Shown one piece after another: positions 23,483 to 30,391 of a DNA stretch of 36,855 nt. Made by a program: the position numbers and the translations under genes. The notes below the pieces were generated by a model. The model saw only the letters and a list, made by a program, of their open reading frames with translations. It did no database searches and had not been told where the DNA came from. The first letter of the stretch is position 1. Each line of letters begins with the position of its first letter. Source of the stretch: a virus; the IMG/VR virus record IMGVR_UViG_3300042154_001046, positions 1 through 36,855 of that record; one strand, 5' to 3'.

Positions 23483-24151
23483 TTACCTCTTAGTGTTGAA
23501 CTCGCAGCCAGCGCAGGGGCACCAGCCGCAGAGCGGGGTTCGTGTGGGGTTCCACACATTGTTTGCTACTGACGCCTCAATCTTAGCGACTCGCTCCCGA
23601 TAGCGCCACCACTCAGCTTCGGCTTCGTCAACCGTCATGCTGTGCTTGACCATCGAGTTCTTGACCACAAACAAAAGCGCAGAGTTAACCTTGCGTATGT
23701 GCGGGAAGTGCTTGAACACCATCAATGACATGAGGCGTAGCTGGTCGCGGTCTGGGTACTTGTCGTTGCCCGTCTTGTAGTCCACGACCCACGCTGTCAT
23801 GTTCTCGTCGTCGATGATGAGCAAGTCGGCAATACCCCGCGCCCATGCGTCTTTGGACTTCCAATCGCACACCCGCAAGTCCTGAGTCAGCGCCATCTGA
23901 AGCTCGGCTATCTTGCGCCCGGGCTTGGCGAGCAGCGCATCGAGCGTGTCCTTGACGTACTCGAACTCAGGGGGGATGGGCGTGCCGTCAGCCACGTACT
24001 CTTCTGCGGCCTTGTGCAGTATCGTTCCGTAGCGCGTTGCCTCAGTCTCAACGAACGGGTACTTCTTGAGAATCTTGACTTCGTGGTAGCGGCGGGCGCA
24101 GCCCTCGTAGTCCTTGAGGGAGCTGTGGCTCCACGTTACTGGTTTGGTCAT
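23483..24151 (-). CDS. PD-(D/E)XK exonuclease, RecB/Cas4-like, with probable Fe-S cluster
   Basis: The 222-residue protein has the RecB/Cas4 fold signatures: YGTILHKAAEEY with H46, GIADLLI with D109, and VVDYKTG with D124 and K126, which form the catalytic metal site. C18 near the N-terminus and C208, C211, C213 and C216 near the C-terminus match the layout of the Fe-S clamp in Cas4, AddB and related enzymes. It probably resects DNA ends for recombination-dependent replication. Its ATG directly follows the TGA of the upstream metalloprotease gene, so translation is coupled. Confidence 0.85.
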   Translation of the reverse strand: MTKPVTWSHSSLKDYEGCARRYHEVKILKKYPFVETEATRYGTILHKAAEEYVADGTPIPPEFEYVKDTLDALLAKPGRKIAELQMALTQDLRVCDWKSKDAWARGIADLLIIDDENMTAWVVDYKTGNDKYPDRDQLRLMSLMVFKHFPHIRKVNSALLFVVKNSMVKHSMTVDEAEAEWWRYRERVAKIEASVANNVWNPTRTPLCGWCPCAGCEFNTKR

Positions 24152-24469
24152 TCAAAATCTCGCTGAGTTAATGGCCTTGGTAAGCCGGTGTGCAAACTCG
24201 GTAACAAACTTCTCGTCTCGGTTCAGCGTGTCACGCCCCATGTCGTGCAGGATTGCGTGGGTTACTTCGTGCCAGAACGACTCCTGTACTTGCGTCGGTG
24301 CGAATGGTTTGTGCGTCACATTACTGCGCCTGCCCAGCTTGATTGTCTGCGCCGTGTAGCTGATGCGTCCCATGACTCTCTTCTCAAGCATGGCCTCCAC
24401 GATCTCGATTGAATACTGCTTGTTACCCACGCGCACCTTGCGCGGTATGGGTGCTTTGATTACTGCCAT
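24152..24469 (-). CDS. Small zinc metalloprotease (HExxH, SprT/ImmA-like)
   Basis: In this 105-residue protein the motif WHEVTHAILHDMG gives H67, E68 and H71 (HExxH), followed by DEKFVTEFAHRL, where E87 or E91 could be the third ligand. An N-terminal beta-rich half (KYSIEIV-like strands) precedes it. Such minimal proteases in phages are compared with SprT or ImmA/IrrE families, which cleave DNA-bound proteins or repressors; the substrate here is unknown. The start overlaps the previous gene's stop by one base (TAATG), and the gene ends directly against the Cas4-like nuclease. Confidence 0.75.
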   Translation of the reverse strand: MAVIKAPIPRKVRVGNKQYSIEIVEAMLEKRVMGRISYTAQTIKLGRRSNVTHKPFAPTQVQESFWHEVTHAILHDMGRDTLNRDEKFVTEFAHRLTKAINSARF

Positions 24470-24975
24470 TACTTCTCCTTGCTTTCTAAGAATTCTTTGA
24501 ATAGCGCATCCAACCCACCCTTAGCAAAGGTGGCTGCGTCGGCCTCCCACTCGGCTTTCTCGGTTTCGTAGCGGCGCATAAACTCCTCCCACGAAATGGC
24601 GGGCTCTGGAATCGGCTCACCTTGTTCTCTTTCGTGCCAGTGTGCCATCACAAGCTCGACGTATTCTTTGTTCAGCCCGAACGCTTCGGCAACCGTTTGC
24701 CAAACACCGTCCGCCGCTTGTGCAGCCGTAGCCGTCAGAAGGCTGTCAATCGGGGAGCCCTCTTCAAAATCCTCGGGTTCATATAAACGCGCCGCAAAAA
24801 GTCGCGCTTCATCTCGCACTTCACACCAATGTCTCGGCCCTGCTTTGTCAAAGTAAACGTGCATTGCGTCTCCAATATCGACTTCGGCTTCGTCATCGTC
24901 GTACTCGTTTAGGCTCCAACGAATTATGGTTTCAAACACCTCGTCCTTATCTTGCTTGTGGTACGGTCTCTTCAT
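24469..24975 (-). CDS. Acidic hypothetical protein
   Basis: This 168-residue protein is rich in Glu, Asp, Ala and Trp and is predicted mostly helical, with acidic stretches (NEYDDDEAEVDIGDAM, EKAEWEADAATFAKGG). There is no membrane segment, metal site or recognised domain. Its position between the polymerase and the metalloprotease genes, with AAGGAGAAG before the ATG and a one-base overlap to the next gene, makes it part of the replication operon. A high negative charge could indicate DNA mimicry, but nothing specific supports this. Confidence 0.6.
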   Translation of the reverse strand: MKRPYHKQDKDEVFETIIRWSLNEYDDDEAEVDIGDAMHVYFDKAGPRHWCEVRDEARLFAARLYEPEDFEEGSPIDSLLTATAAQAADGVWQTVAEAFGLNKEYVELVMAHWHEREQGEPIPEPAISWEEFMRRYETEKAEWEADAATFAKGGLDALFKEFLESKEK

Positions 24976-24986
24976 CTGCTTCTCCT

Positions 24987-26957
24987 TTAATTCTTCGCCA
25001 AGCCATAACGCTTGTGTGCGCCTCCGTCAGCGGCCAGTGGTATGCCCGGCATGTACTTCGGCTCCATAGTCATCTGCGCCAAAACCCATGTTTTAGCGTC
25101 AGCAACGTCCTCATCAGGCACAACAGCAATCTGCTCGTCATGCACGGTTCCAGCCACGAAGTACCTCTTCGCGGTTCTCAGCATCCCATCAGTCATCACG
25201 CATCTCGCTACGCCCTGCGTGACATTGTTGGTTATTTTTCCTGCATACAGTTTAGTCTCATCTGCGCCGTATGTCCACTGCAACCTGCCTTTTTCATCTT
25301 TCCCCGGTTTCAGGTCAGGATATAGCAGGCTCATGCCAGAGGGCAGCACGATCTCCCCCTTCTTGAAGGTCACGCACTTGTGGGTGTACTCCTTGCCTTC
25401 GTACAGGCTGTACTGGATCAGGTGCCCGAACATGTTCCACAGCGCCACCACAGGCTCGGCAGTCAGGCGGTACTTGTCGATGATGGCCTTGGCCGCGAGA
25501 CAGTGGATGACCAACTCCGTCATGGTGCAGATGTGCGGTATCTCTTCGAGCTTCTTGAGGTTGTCATCCCAGTCCAAGAACTTCTCGGCGGTCTCGGCAG
25601 TCACTCCAAGCGTCTTGGCGAACTCCTTGGTGTACCTGACCGGCGGTGCCCCAAGGAAACCGACGAGTAGCTGAGCCGCAAACGATGCCCAGCCAAGACC
25701 ATAGCCGCACCCGAGTAGGGCCGATTTAGCAGACTGACGAAGGTCTGGATGCGACTCCTTGGTAAGCCCGGGAATGTTAAACATCTGGGAGCCGAAAGCG
25801 GCATAAGGGTCACCCCCTGCGCTGAAGATGTCGAGCATATTCCCGTAATCCGAAAGCCACGCGAGGACTCGCGGTTCAATCTGCGATAAGTCCCCCACGA
25901 CGAGCTGGTGCCCCTCGGGAGCCATAATTGCTTTGCGTAGGAACGAGCCTCGTTTGAGGTTCTGCATATTGATGGCGCTGCCTTTGCTGGCCGTCCACCT
26001 ACCCGTGCTGGCCCCGTAATAGCTGAGCGGGACCGGCAGCGCTCCGCGCTTGCTGATGTCGAGGAACCGCTGAGCACGCGTACGTTCAGTAGTTGATTTG
26101 ACCGCCAGTCTCGCTTCGCATAGATGCGCCACGTCTTCATTGGCTCCGTTGAGGAGGGCTTGGAACATAGCGTCATTTTTAGCGAGAGCAAGCGTGCTCT
26201 TGCCGGTTGTCTTACTGATTTTGCGCGGCGGCGGTATGCCGAGCGCTTCCAGTGCTTCTGCAAATTTAGGGTTCGATGCCAGTACAGCCTCGTCCACGCC
26301 GAGCCGATGTAGTAGTGCTTCACGTTTTTCCTTTTCTTCATGTAGTGCGTCAACCAGCATGGCGCTGTCAAGTTGTAGCACCGGGTTCGTGTACATCTTG
26401 AGCGTCATGTCTATAAGCCTAAGTTCCTTCGCTGGGTAGCCTCGTGATAGCCGTTGGAAGATTTGTTCGCATAGATATACGTCGTGTTTGCAATACTCTG
26501 CAAGTTCATGTTCCATGTTCGCGTCCAGCTCGGCCAGACCATCGGTACTGTATACGGCGGTCCCTTTGGCGGGAAGACCAAAAGCTGCTGCAAGTCGGGC
26601 GAGACTGTTGCCAACCTCAACGCCACGCAAAGCTCGCGCCATTGACAGGGTATCGAAGATGAAACAGGGGTGGGTGTCGTACTCCCATCCAAGGATGGAT
26701 ACGTCGAACTGTGCGTTATGAGCAAGGATGGCGGTTCGTCCCCAGTCGTACTGCTGAAGGTACTCAGATAGGTCTCGTCCTCGTACCCACTCAATTGGCT
26801 CATCGCTTCCGTATACATGGACGCAAGCTCCGAACGCGTGGAATCTCTCATGGCGTATGTACTCCTCGGTTGTCATCATGGACAGTGAGTAGCCGGTCTT
26901 GCGGTCCCACACTGTCTCAAAGTCAATGCTTACTATCTGGTCGTAGGGGGCGCTCAA
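24987..26957 (-). CDS. Family A DNA polymerase with 3'-5' exonuclease domain (TTG start)
   Basis: The 656-residue replicative polymerase has exonuclease motifs SIDFET (D12, E14), LAHNAQFD and YCKHDV near the N-terminus. The polymerase half has motif A DLSQIEPR (D356), motif B RQSAKSALLGCGYG, and motif C VHDEQ (H606, D607, E608). The start codon is TTG at 26957, not ATG. AAGGAG lies eight bases upstream, the codon overlaps the upstream stop (TTGA), and the next ATG would remove the DFET motif. It resembles T7-like polymerases in domain set. Confidence 0.93.
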   Translation of the reverse strand: MSAPYDQIVSIDFETVWDRKTGYSLSMMTTEEYIRHERFHAFGACVHVYGSDEPIEWVRGRDLSEYLQQYDWGRTAILAHNAQFDVSILGWEYDTHPCFIFDTLSMARALRGVEVGNSLARLAAAFGLPAKGTAVYSTDGLAELDANMEHELAEYCKHDVYLCEQIFQRLSRGYPAKELRLIDMTLKMYTNPVLQLDSAMLVDALHEEKEKREALLHRLGVDEAVLASNPKFAEALEALGIPPPRKISKTTGKSTLALAKNDAMFQALLNGANEDVAHLCEARLAVKSTTERTRAQRFLDISKRGALPVPLSYYGASTGRWTASKGSAINMQNLKRGSFLRKAIMAPEGHQLVVGDLSQIEPRVLAWLSDYGNMLDIFSAGGDPYAAFGSQMFNIPGLTKESHPDLRQSAKSALLGCGYGLGWASFAAQLLVGFLGAPPVRYTKEFAKTLGVTAETAEKFLDWDDNLKKLEEIPHICTMTELVIHCLAAKAIIDKYRLTAEPVVALWNMFGHLIQYSLYEGKEYTHKCVTFKKGEIVLPSGMSLLYPDLKPGKDEKGRLQWTYGADETKLYAGKITNNVTQGVARCVMTDGMLRTAKRYFVAGTVHDEQIAVVPDEDVADAKTWVLAQMTMEPKYMPGIPLAADGGAHKRYGLAKN

Positions 26958-27232
26958 TTAAATTTCTCCTTGGGTGGTGCGCCTACTGTGGCCATGAACG
27001 ACGTCAGGTTGTGTGCGTAGTTAATCATGTTGGCAGCGGGTATCTCGTCACAGTTAACGGTACACATTGCGATCTGGTTGGTGTTGTCCCTGCCGAACAG
27101 CAGCACCGCCTCGTGGTCGTCATCTACAAAGCAGCGCACTATGCGGCTGATGAGGAGCTTGAGGTATTCCCGCTCGGCTTCGTCCAGCTCCCCGATTGCT
27201 CTGTCAATTTCTTCTCGTGTCATCTCATCCAT
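26954..27232 (-). CDS. Small acidic hypothetical protein upstream of polymerase
   Basis: The 92-residue protein opens with an acidic helix (MTREEIDRAIGELDEAEREYLKLL). A beta-like region (EAVLLFGRDNTNQIAMCTVNCDE) and a C-terminal helix follow. It has no known domain. GGGAG precedes the ATG. It overlaps the VRR-NUC gene by 13 bases at its start and the polymerase by four bases (TTGA) at its end, so the three are tightly coupled. It might be a polymerase accessory factor, but this is only a positional inference. Confidence 0.6.
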   Translation of the reverse strand: MDEMTREEIDRAIGELDEAEREYLKLLISRIVRCFVDDDHEAVLLFGRDNTNQIAMCTVNCDEIPAANMINYAHNLTSFMATVGAPPKEKFN

Positions 27233-27513
27233 TGCAGCTTCTCCCTTAGTTCCTGTATGTTTGTTTCGTTGACCACCATCGTCATGCCCCCTGCTGTGCG
27301 GATGGCGGCTAGCTCCCTGTCTTGCAGGGCCGTGGTGACTCCCTTACCTGCCTTGCACTCGATGGCAATGAAGCGCCCCCCGAAGCAGCAGATGATGTCC
27401 GGTATCCCCGCACGCCCGTAGCCATTGGCCGCAGGCGAGAAGTAATAGATACCGAACTCAACCAGCAGCTTACGCACTGCTGCCTTGACTTTGCCTTCGG
27501 GGGTTTGTGCCAT
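27220..27513 (-). CDS. VRR-NUC domain nuclease
   Basis: This 97-residue compact PD-(D/E)XK nuclease shows the VRR-NUC pattern: an N-terminal helix, then GYGRAGIPDIICCFGGRF with D39, then AIECKAG with E52 and K54, and GGMTMVVNE at the end. Stand-alone VRR-NUC proteins of this size are common in phages and are thought to cut branched DNA, as FAN1-type enzymes do. Its company of SNF2 helicase and polymerase genes fits a role in recombination or resolution. The start overlaps the preceding TGA by one base. Confidence 0.88.
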   Translation of the reverse strand: MAQTPEGKVKAAVRKLLVEFGIYYFSPAANGYGRAGIPDIICCFGGRFIAIECKAGKGVTTALQDRELAAIRTAGGMTMVVNETNIQELREKLQWMR

Positions 27514-27728
27514 CAGATCACTTCTTTGAGTTTTTGCATATAGTGCTTGGCCTTGCCTGCGTCATCGCTGCCGTCCTTACGGCCAGCACGCATGGCGTAC
27601 TTGATGATGTTGCCCTTGAGAAATCCTTGGAACTCCTCTGGGGTAAGCACCGCTTCCATCAGCGCCCACGGCTGGATGGGCATGTCCTTGTAGTGGCTAC
27701 CACTGACCTGTACTTCGTCTGCTTTCAT
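27513..27728 (-). CDS. DUF3310 protein
   Basis: This 71-residue protein has the DUF3310 pattern: SGSHYKDMPIQPWALMEA near the N-terminus, then the helix GNIIKYAMRAGRKDG (39-53), and GKAKHYMQKLKEVI at the end. DUF3310 proteins are widespread in phage replication regions and may fold like MazG-type nucleotide pyrophosphohydrolases, but their reaction is not established. ATGA overlap links it to the upstream gene. Confidence 0.85.
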   Translation of the reverse strand: MKADEVQVSGSHYKDMPIQPWALMEAVLTPEEFQGFLKGNIIKYAMRAGRKDGSDDAGKAKHYMQKLKEVI

Positions 27729-28051
27729 TGGGCTACTCCTTTAGCTCGTTGTGCTTTGCTGTAAATGGTGAACTGCTTGGGCTTCAGCGCGATCAGGGCT
27801 TCTGTCTTGGTGGTGAACGGCACGGTGCCGTAGTTCGGGTTAGTCTCACGCACTCTCTCAACAGTCTTGGTTGACATTGTGCTGCGTTTGTAAGTCATGT
27901 CCTGTGTGACGGGCTTGTCGCCGCGCCTGCTTGCTTCTTCTACAACATAGCGCTTCCACTCGAACGCATTGGCGGGGGGCTTGGGGTTTAAATCTTTCAA
28001 AACAAAACATCCTTTGATGGGGTCATAACGGGACAGGGTGGCTATTGTCAT
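27725..28051 (-). CDS. Basic hypothetical protein
   Basis: This 108-residue basic protein, rich in Lys, Arg and Thr, carries a segment TKTVERVRETNPNYGTVPFTTKTEALIAL (about 61-89) that looks like beta-strand/helix. No domain is recognised. The net positive charge suggests nucleic-acid contact. It starts within the last 29 bases of the zinc-ribbon gene and ends in an ATGA overlap with the DUF3310 gene. Confidence 0.55.
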   Translation of the reverse strand: MTIATLSRYDPIKGCFVLKDLNPKPPANAFEWKRYVVEEASRRGDKPVTQDMTYKRSTMSTKTVERVRETNPNYGTVPFTTKTEALIALKPKQFTIYSKAQRAKGVAQ

Positions 28052-28220
28052 CTACTTTCTCCTTGGTTTTCTTTGGGCGTCCGCGCTTCTTGTCGGGGAT
28101 TACCCGCTCTTCGGTTGTGAATGTGTGGTCGTTAGCGCATCTGCGTCTGCGCTCTACAAAGCCGCCCAAGTTCTTTGTCTGTTCGACTGTCGTCCACTCG
28201 TTACAGGTTGGGCATTTCAA
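28023..28220 (-). CDS. NrdR-like zinc ribbon with AT-hook tail (TTG start)
   Basis: A 65-residue protein results if the start is TTG at 28220, which has GGAG eight bases upstream. A longer frame to 28373 only runs through the preceding gene. MKCPTCNEW, then RRRRCANDHTFTTEERV, matches the zinc-ribbon half of the NrdR repressor (C3, C6, C28, H32, with FTTEERV nearly as in NrdR). The ATP-cone domain of NrdR is missing. The tail KKRGRPKK (44-51) fits a minor-groove AT-hook. It is probably a small DNA-binding protein; targets unknown. Confidence 0.65.
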   Translation of the reverse strand: MKCPTCNEWTTVEQTKNLGGFVERRRRCANDHTFTTEERVIPDKKRGRPKKTKEKVDDNSHPVPL

Positions 28221-28395
28221 GTGTTCTTCTCCTTGGTTCAGGGTCACGCCAGATGTCCGGTGTTGCCCATGCAAACAGGCAGTGCCACATGGTTGCGGAC
28301 TTGTTCCCAAAGCGGCCGTAGAAAAGTTTGGCAAGGTCAAGCTGGTTCTCACGCTCTTGCAGCCACCATTCACGGGCGGTTGTAGGTCTGGTCAT
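28201..28395 (-). CDS. Small hypothetical protein (Trp-rich)
   Basis: This 64-residue protein starts at MTRPTTAREWWLQERENQLD; an open frame reaching to 28596 runs antisense-like through neighbouring genes and lacks a ribosome-binding site. GGAG lies five bases before this ATG, and the start shares ATGA with the stop of the 60-residue gene. It contains several tryptophans and a basic end (EPRRRTLEMPNL). No domain is recognised. It overlaps the zinc-ribbon gene's TTG start by 20 bases. Confidence 0.6.
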   Translation of the reverse strand: MTRPTTAREWWLQERENQLDLAKLFYGRFGNKSATMWHCLFAWATPDIWRDPEPRRRTLEMPNL

Positions 28396-28574
28396 GTGTT
28401 CTCCTCTTCGGGCCATGAGTTGGCGTTCAGCACGGCTGAAAGAATTTTGGCGTCCAGCTTTTCTCCGTGCTCTTCTTCGTACCAGCGCATAGTTTGACCA
28501 AGCCAGATTAAACGGTTGAGCGTTTCCTCTACGGACAATCCAAACTGCTCGTTCAGTGGCTTCTGTTTTTTCAT
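28392..28574 (-). CDS. Small hypothetical protein
   Basis: This 60-residue helical, acidic protein contains LSVEETLNRLIWLGQTMRWYEEEHGEKLDAK. GGAGAGCAC precedes the ATG and both ends use ATGA overlaps. It ends PEEENT, in which GAGGAGAAC doubles as the next gene's ribosome-binding site. No function is recognised. Confidence 0.6.
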   Translation of the reverse strand: MKKQKPLNEQFGLSVEETLNRLIWLGQTMRWYEEEHGEKLDAKILSAVLNANSWPEEENT

Positions 28575-28837
28575 GTGCTCTCCATAATTTTTTCAAGCAA
28601 CGCAGCTTCGTTTTGTCTCCACTGCGGCACTACATTCGGGTCATACAACATGTAGTGGTCGTACATCTTGAGCATGGTCTCGCGGTCAATGTAATAGTCG
28701 CGCGTCACAGCCAACTCAAAAATGTCTCTTGCAAGCCTACGCATCGCATTCTTGTGGAGATGGTCATCTCTGTCCCACTCAGACTTCAGTTTGGCTTGCC
28801 AGTTCAGGTCGTTACCGTTTCTGCGTAGCACTCTCAT
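28571..28837 (-). CDS. Hypothetical protein
   Basis: This 88-residue protein starts at MRVLRRNGNDLNWQ, where GGGAG lies eight bases upstream; a longer frame to 28894 lacks a ribosome-binding site and lies inside the preceding gene. The sequence is mostly helical with a His/Asp-rich N-terminal part (RDDHLHKNAMRRLARDIFEL) and a Tyr-rich middle (YYIDRETMLKMYDHYMLY). No domain is recognised. It ends MEST with an ATGA overlap. Confidence 0.6.
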   Translation of the reverse strand: MRVLRRNGNDLNWQAKLKSEWDRDDHLHKNAMRRLARDIFELAVTRDYYIDRETMLKMYDHYMLYDPNVVPQWRQNEAALLEKIMEST

Positions 28838-29013
28838 GTGTTCAACTCCCTCAACATGGCTTGCACCGCCTTTGCAAACACCACTTGTCCCCAAGGCATA
28901 GGCGCACCTCGGTGTTCCGCTACCACCTCGTAGTAGATCGCTTCTAGTTGTGAATCACTCAGGTTTACCCACGGCTTCTTGTAGACCTGTGTGTCATCGT
29001 CATCGTCAATCAT
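28834..29013 (-). CDS. Short hypothetical protein with Asp5 start
   Basis: This 59-residue protein was found by reading the gap. It starts MIDDDDDTQVYKK and ends MLRELNT, with SDSQLEAIYYEVVAEHRG in the middle, probably helical. AAGGAG lies eight bases before the ATG. It overlaps both neighbours with ATGA, which strongly supports it as a real gene. Function unknown. Confidence 0.6.
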   Translation of the reverse strand: MIDDDDDTQVYKKPWVNLSDSQLEAIYYEVVAEHRGAPMPWGQVVFAKAVQAMLRELNT

Positions 29014-29171
29014 TTCTTCTTCTCCTTGGGCTGCGTTTCTTTAAATTGTTCGCACGTCCCCTCTGGCGTAAGCGACTTGACGCAGGGCTTTTCGATGACG
29101 GCGCACATCAGAATGACGGTGTGCTTGGTGCGTTGTTTTTGTAAATAAATACATTTCAGGCATGGCTTCAT
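29010..29171 (-). CDS. Short Cys-rich protein, possible zinc ribbon
   Basis: This 53-residue protein contains MKPCLKCIYL (C4, C7), then C23, C30 and C40, with a Lys-rich end (PKEKKK). The cysteine spacing suggests a small zinc-binding fold. AAGGAG lies eight bases upstream, in the preceding gene's last codons, and ATGA overlaps occur at both ends. The short length is below usual gene-calling limits. Function unknown. Confidence 0.6.
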   Translation of the reverse strand: MKPCLKCIYLQKQRTKHTVILMCAVIEKPCVKSLTPEGTCEQFKETQPKEKKK

Positions 29172-29476
29172 GTGTTCTTCTCCTTGAGTTCGGCTTCAAT
29201 GGCTCGGTCAATTGCTTCATCCAAGTTCGGGCCGCGAATGTCTCGCAGACTCATGTGCCAGTAATGATTGCCACCCATGTCCAGCGACATTGCACGGGCC
29301 ATACCCTTGATGTGTTGGTAGCGTGCAGCATCCTTCTGCGCTGGCTGTGCCAAGGCTGCTTTAATGGCATCAATTGCAACAAAGCCCGCTTCACGCTCGG
29401 GGTCAGTCCAGACAAACTTCATTCCGTTTTCCAGCGCCTCCAGCGCCAGCTTCAGTGCTTCTGTTTCTTTGGTCAT
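29168..29476 (-). CDS. Common small phage protein with helical repeats
   Basis: This 102-residue protein starts at MTKETEALKLALEALENG (a TTG seven codons further up is less likely; GGGGTGG precedes this ATG). The pattern ALKLALEALE, then AIDAIKAALAQ, is one I know from many small phage proteins without known function. The rest is helical with a Met/His-rich middle (MSLDMGGNHYWHMSL). It ends KEKNT, where AAGGAGAAG is the ribosome-binding site of the next gene. Confidence 0.65.
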   Translation of the reverse strand: MTKETEALKLALEALENGMKFVWTDPEREAGFVAIDAIKAALAQPAQKDAARYQHIKGMARAMSLDMGGNHYWHMSLRDIRGPNLDEAIDRAIEAELKEKNT

Positions 29477-29604
29477 ATCCACCCCAATCCTTGGCAAGCA
29501 GCCGCAATAAGAAAGACGCAGCCAACAGTAATGCAGTAAACCCTGTCACAGTGTGGAGCTATCCAGATGATTCCCGTCAATATCAGAAGTTGAGGGTCAG
29601 TCAT
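29473..29604 (-). CDS. Short membrane protein, unknown function
   Basis: This 43-residue protein was found by reading the gap. It is almost entirely hydrophobic: LLILTGIIWIA (6-16) and YCITVGCVFLIAAACQGLGWI (23-43), probably one or two membrane helices, with cysteines C19, C24, C29 and C37. AAAGGAGG precedes the ATG by six bases, a very strong ribosome-binding site. It ends in an ATGA overlap and overlaps the upstream gene by eight bases. A membrane-acting role is only inferred. Confidence 0.6.
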   Translation of the reverse strand: MTDPQLLILTGIIWIAPHCDRVYCITVGCVFLIAAACQGLGWI

Positions 29605-29755
29605 GCTCGTCCTCCTTTGCTTCATCAATCAGTTGCTGTTTAACAAACTCCAAGCAGCCAACCACGGTTGCCGAGTACAGGGTGTCATCGTATTTGTGGA
29701 TTGTGTTGAGCAAGTCCTCCACAAAGCTGTCTATAAGTTTCTTTTGGTCAGTCAT
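29597..29755 (-). CDS. Short acidic hypothetical protein
   Basis: This 52-residue helical protein starts MTDQKKLIDSFVEDLLNTIHKYDD and ends EAKEDEHD. AAGGGGAC lies before the ATG, which overlaps the stop of the upstream paralogue (ATGA). Its tail codons contain AAAGGAGG, the ribosome-binding site of the membrane protein gene. No function is recognised. Confidence 0.55.
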   Translation of the reverse strand: MTDQKKLIDSFVEDLLNTIHKYDDTLYSATVVGCLEFVKQQLIDEAKEDEHD

Positions 29756-29976
29756 GCTTGTCCCCTTGCTCGGATTGCTTCGGCAATGAACTCGCTCACG
29801 GCATCGTCAGGGATAAACAAACTCTCAATTAACTGAGCACACGCCTCACGCTCATCAGCACGGACAAGCTCAATGAGCTTTGGCAAGTTCACATACCCGT
29901 CCCAGTCGTTCTCTACCCACGCTTGTCGAGCGAACTCTCTGTCTGCTTCGCTCATGTCTTTCATGCGCTTGTTCAT
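29752..29976 (-). CDS. Tandem paralogue 1 of the REACA/RARG small-protein family
   Basis: This 74-residue protein is the left member of three adjacent related genes. The shared C-terminal half is ELVRADEREACAQL, then EAIRARGQA at the end; the N-terminus (MNKRMKDMSEADREFARQAW) differs. No catalytic motif is visible and it is predicted helical. GGGGGAACAC precedes the ATG. The family is common in phage small-gene cassettes without known function. Confidence 0.65.
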   Translation of the reverse strand: MNKRMKDMSEADREFARQAWVENDWDGYVNLPKLIELVRADEREACAQLIESLFIPDDAVSEFIAEAIRARGQA

Positions 29977-30173
29977 GTGTTCCCCCTCGCTCGAATGGCT
30001 TTGCCTACACCTAAATTTGTCCCTTCACACCCCTCTATGTATTCGTCAGCCAGCTTCGCACACGCCTCACGCTCTGCTGCTGCGACAAGGGCGGCAAACT
30101 TAAACATAGATTCGGCTGTTTCAAAACTTGCATTCGCCTCACGCGCCATGCGGATGATGTCTTCTTGTGTCAT
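29973..30173 (-). CDS. Tandem paralogue 2 of the REACA/RARG small-protein family
   Basis: This 66-residue protein starts at MTQEDIIRMAREANASF (the frame upstream lies in the neighbour gene). It shares FAALVAAAEREACAKLADEY and KAIRARGNT with its neighbours. AAGGGGGAAC is both the coding tail of the upstream paralogue and the ribosome-binding site. It was probably produced by gene duplication. Confidence 0.65.
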   Translation of the reverse strand: MTQEDIIRMAREANASFETAESMFKFAALVAAAEREACAKLADEYIEGCEGTNLGVGKAIRARGNT

Positions 30174-30391
30174 GTGTTCCCCCTTGCTCGGATGGATTCT
30201 GCACAAGCTAACTCAGGTCGGTCGCCATAATAATCTTCCAAACTGTTAATTCCCTCGCAGTGTTTTGCACACTCTTCACGCTCATCAGCACGGACAAGGG
30301 CTTCAAAGCGCTTGAGAAACGGCAACAGGCTGTATTCGTCATCAATCACAACCATGCCAGCCTCACGGGCCATCTCAATGATTGTTTTCAT
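30170..30391 (-). CDS. Tandem paralogue 3 of the REACA/RARG small-protein family
   Basis: This 73-residue protein starts at MKTIIEMAREAGMVVIDDEY. It shares MAREA at the N-terminus, FEALVRADEREECAKH in the middle and ESIRARGNT at the end. A 23-base exact match with paralogue 1 (30276-30298 against 29846-29868) confirms recent common origin of part of the genes. Its ATG overlaps the preceding TGA. Confidence 0.65.
   Translation of the reverse strand: MKTIIEMAREAGMVVIDDEYSLLPFLKRFEALVRADEREECAKHCEGINSLEDYYGDRPELACAESIRARGNT

Noticed and set aside
28221-28373. Upstream extension of the zinc-ribbon protein to 116 residues
   Set aside because: The extra part is an out-of-frame reading of the 64-residue neighbour and has no ribosome-binding site; the TTG at 28220 does.
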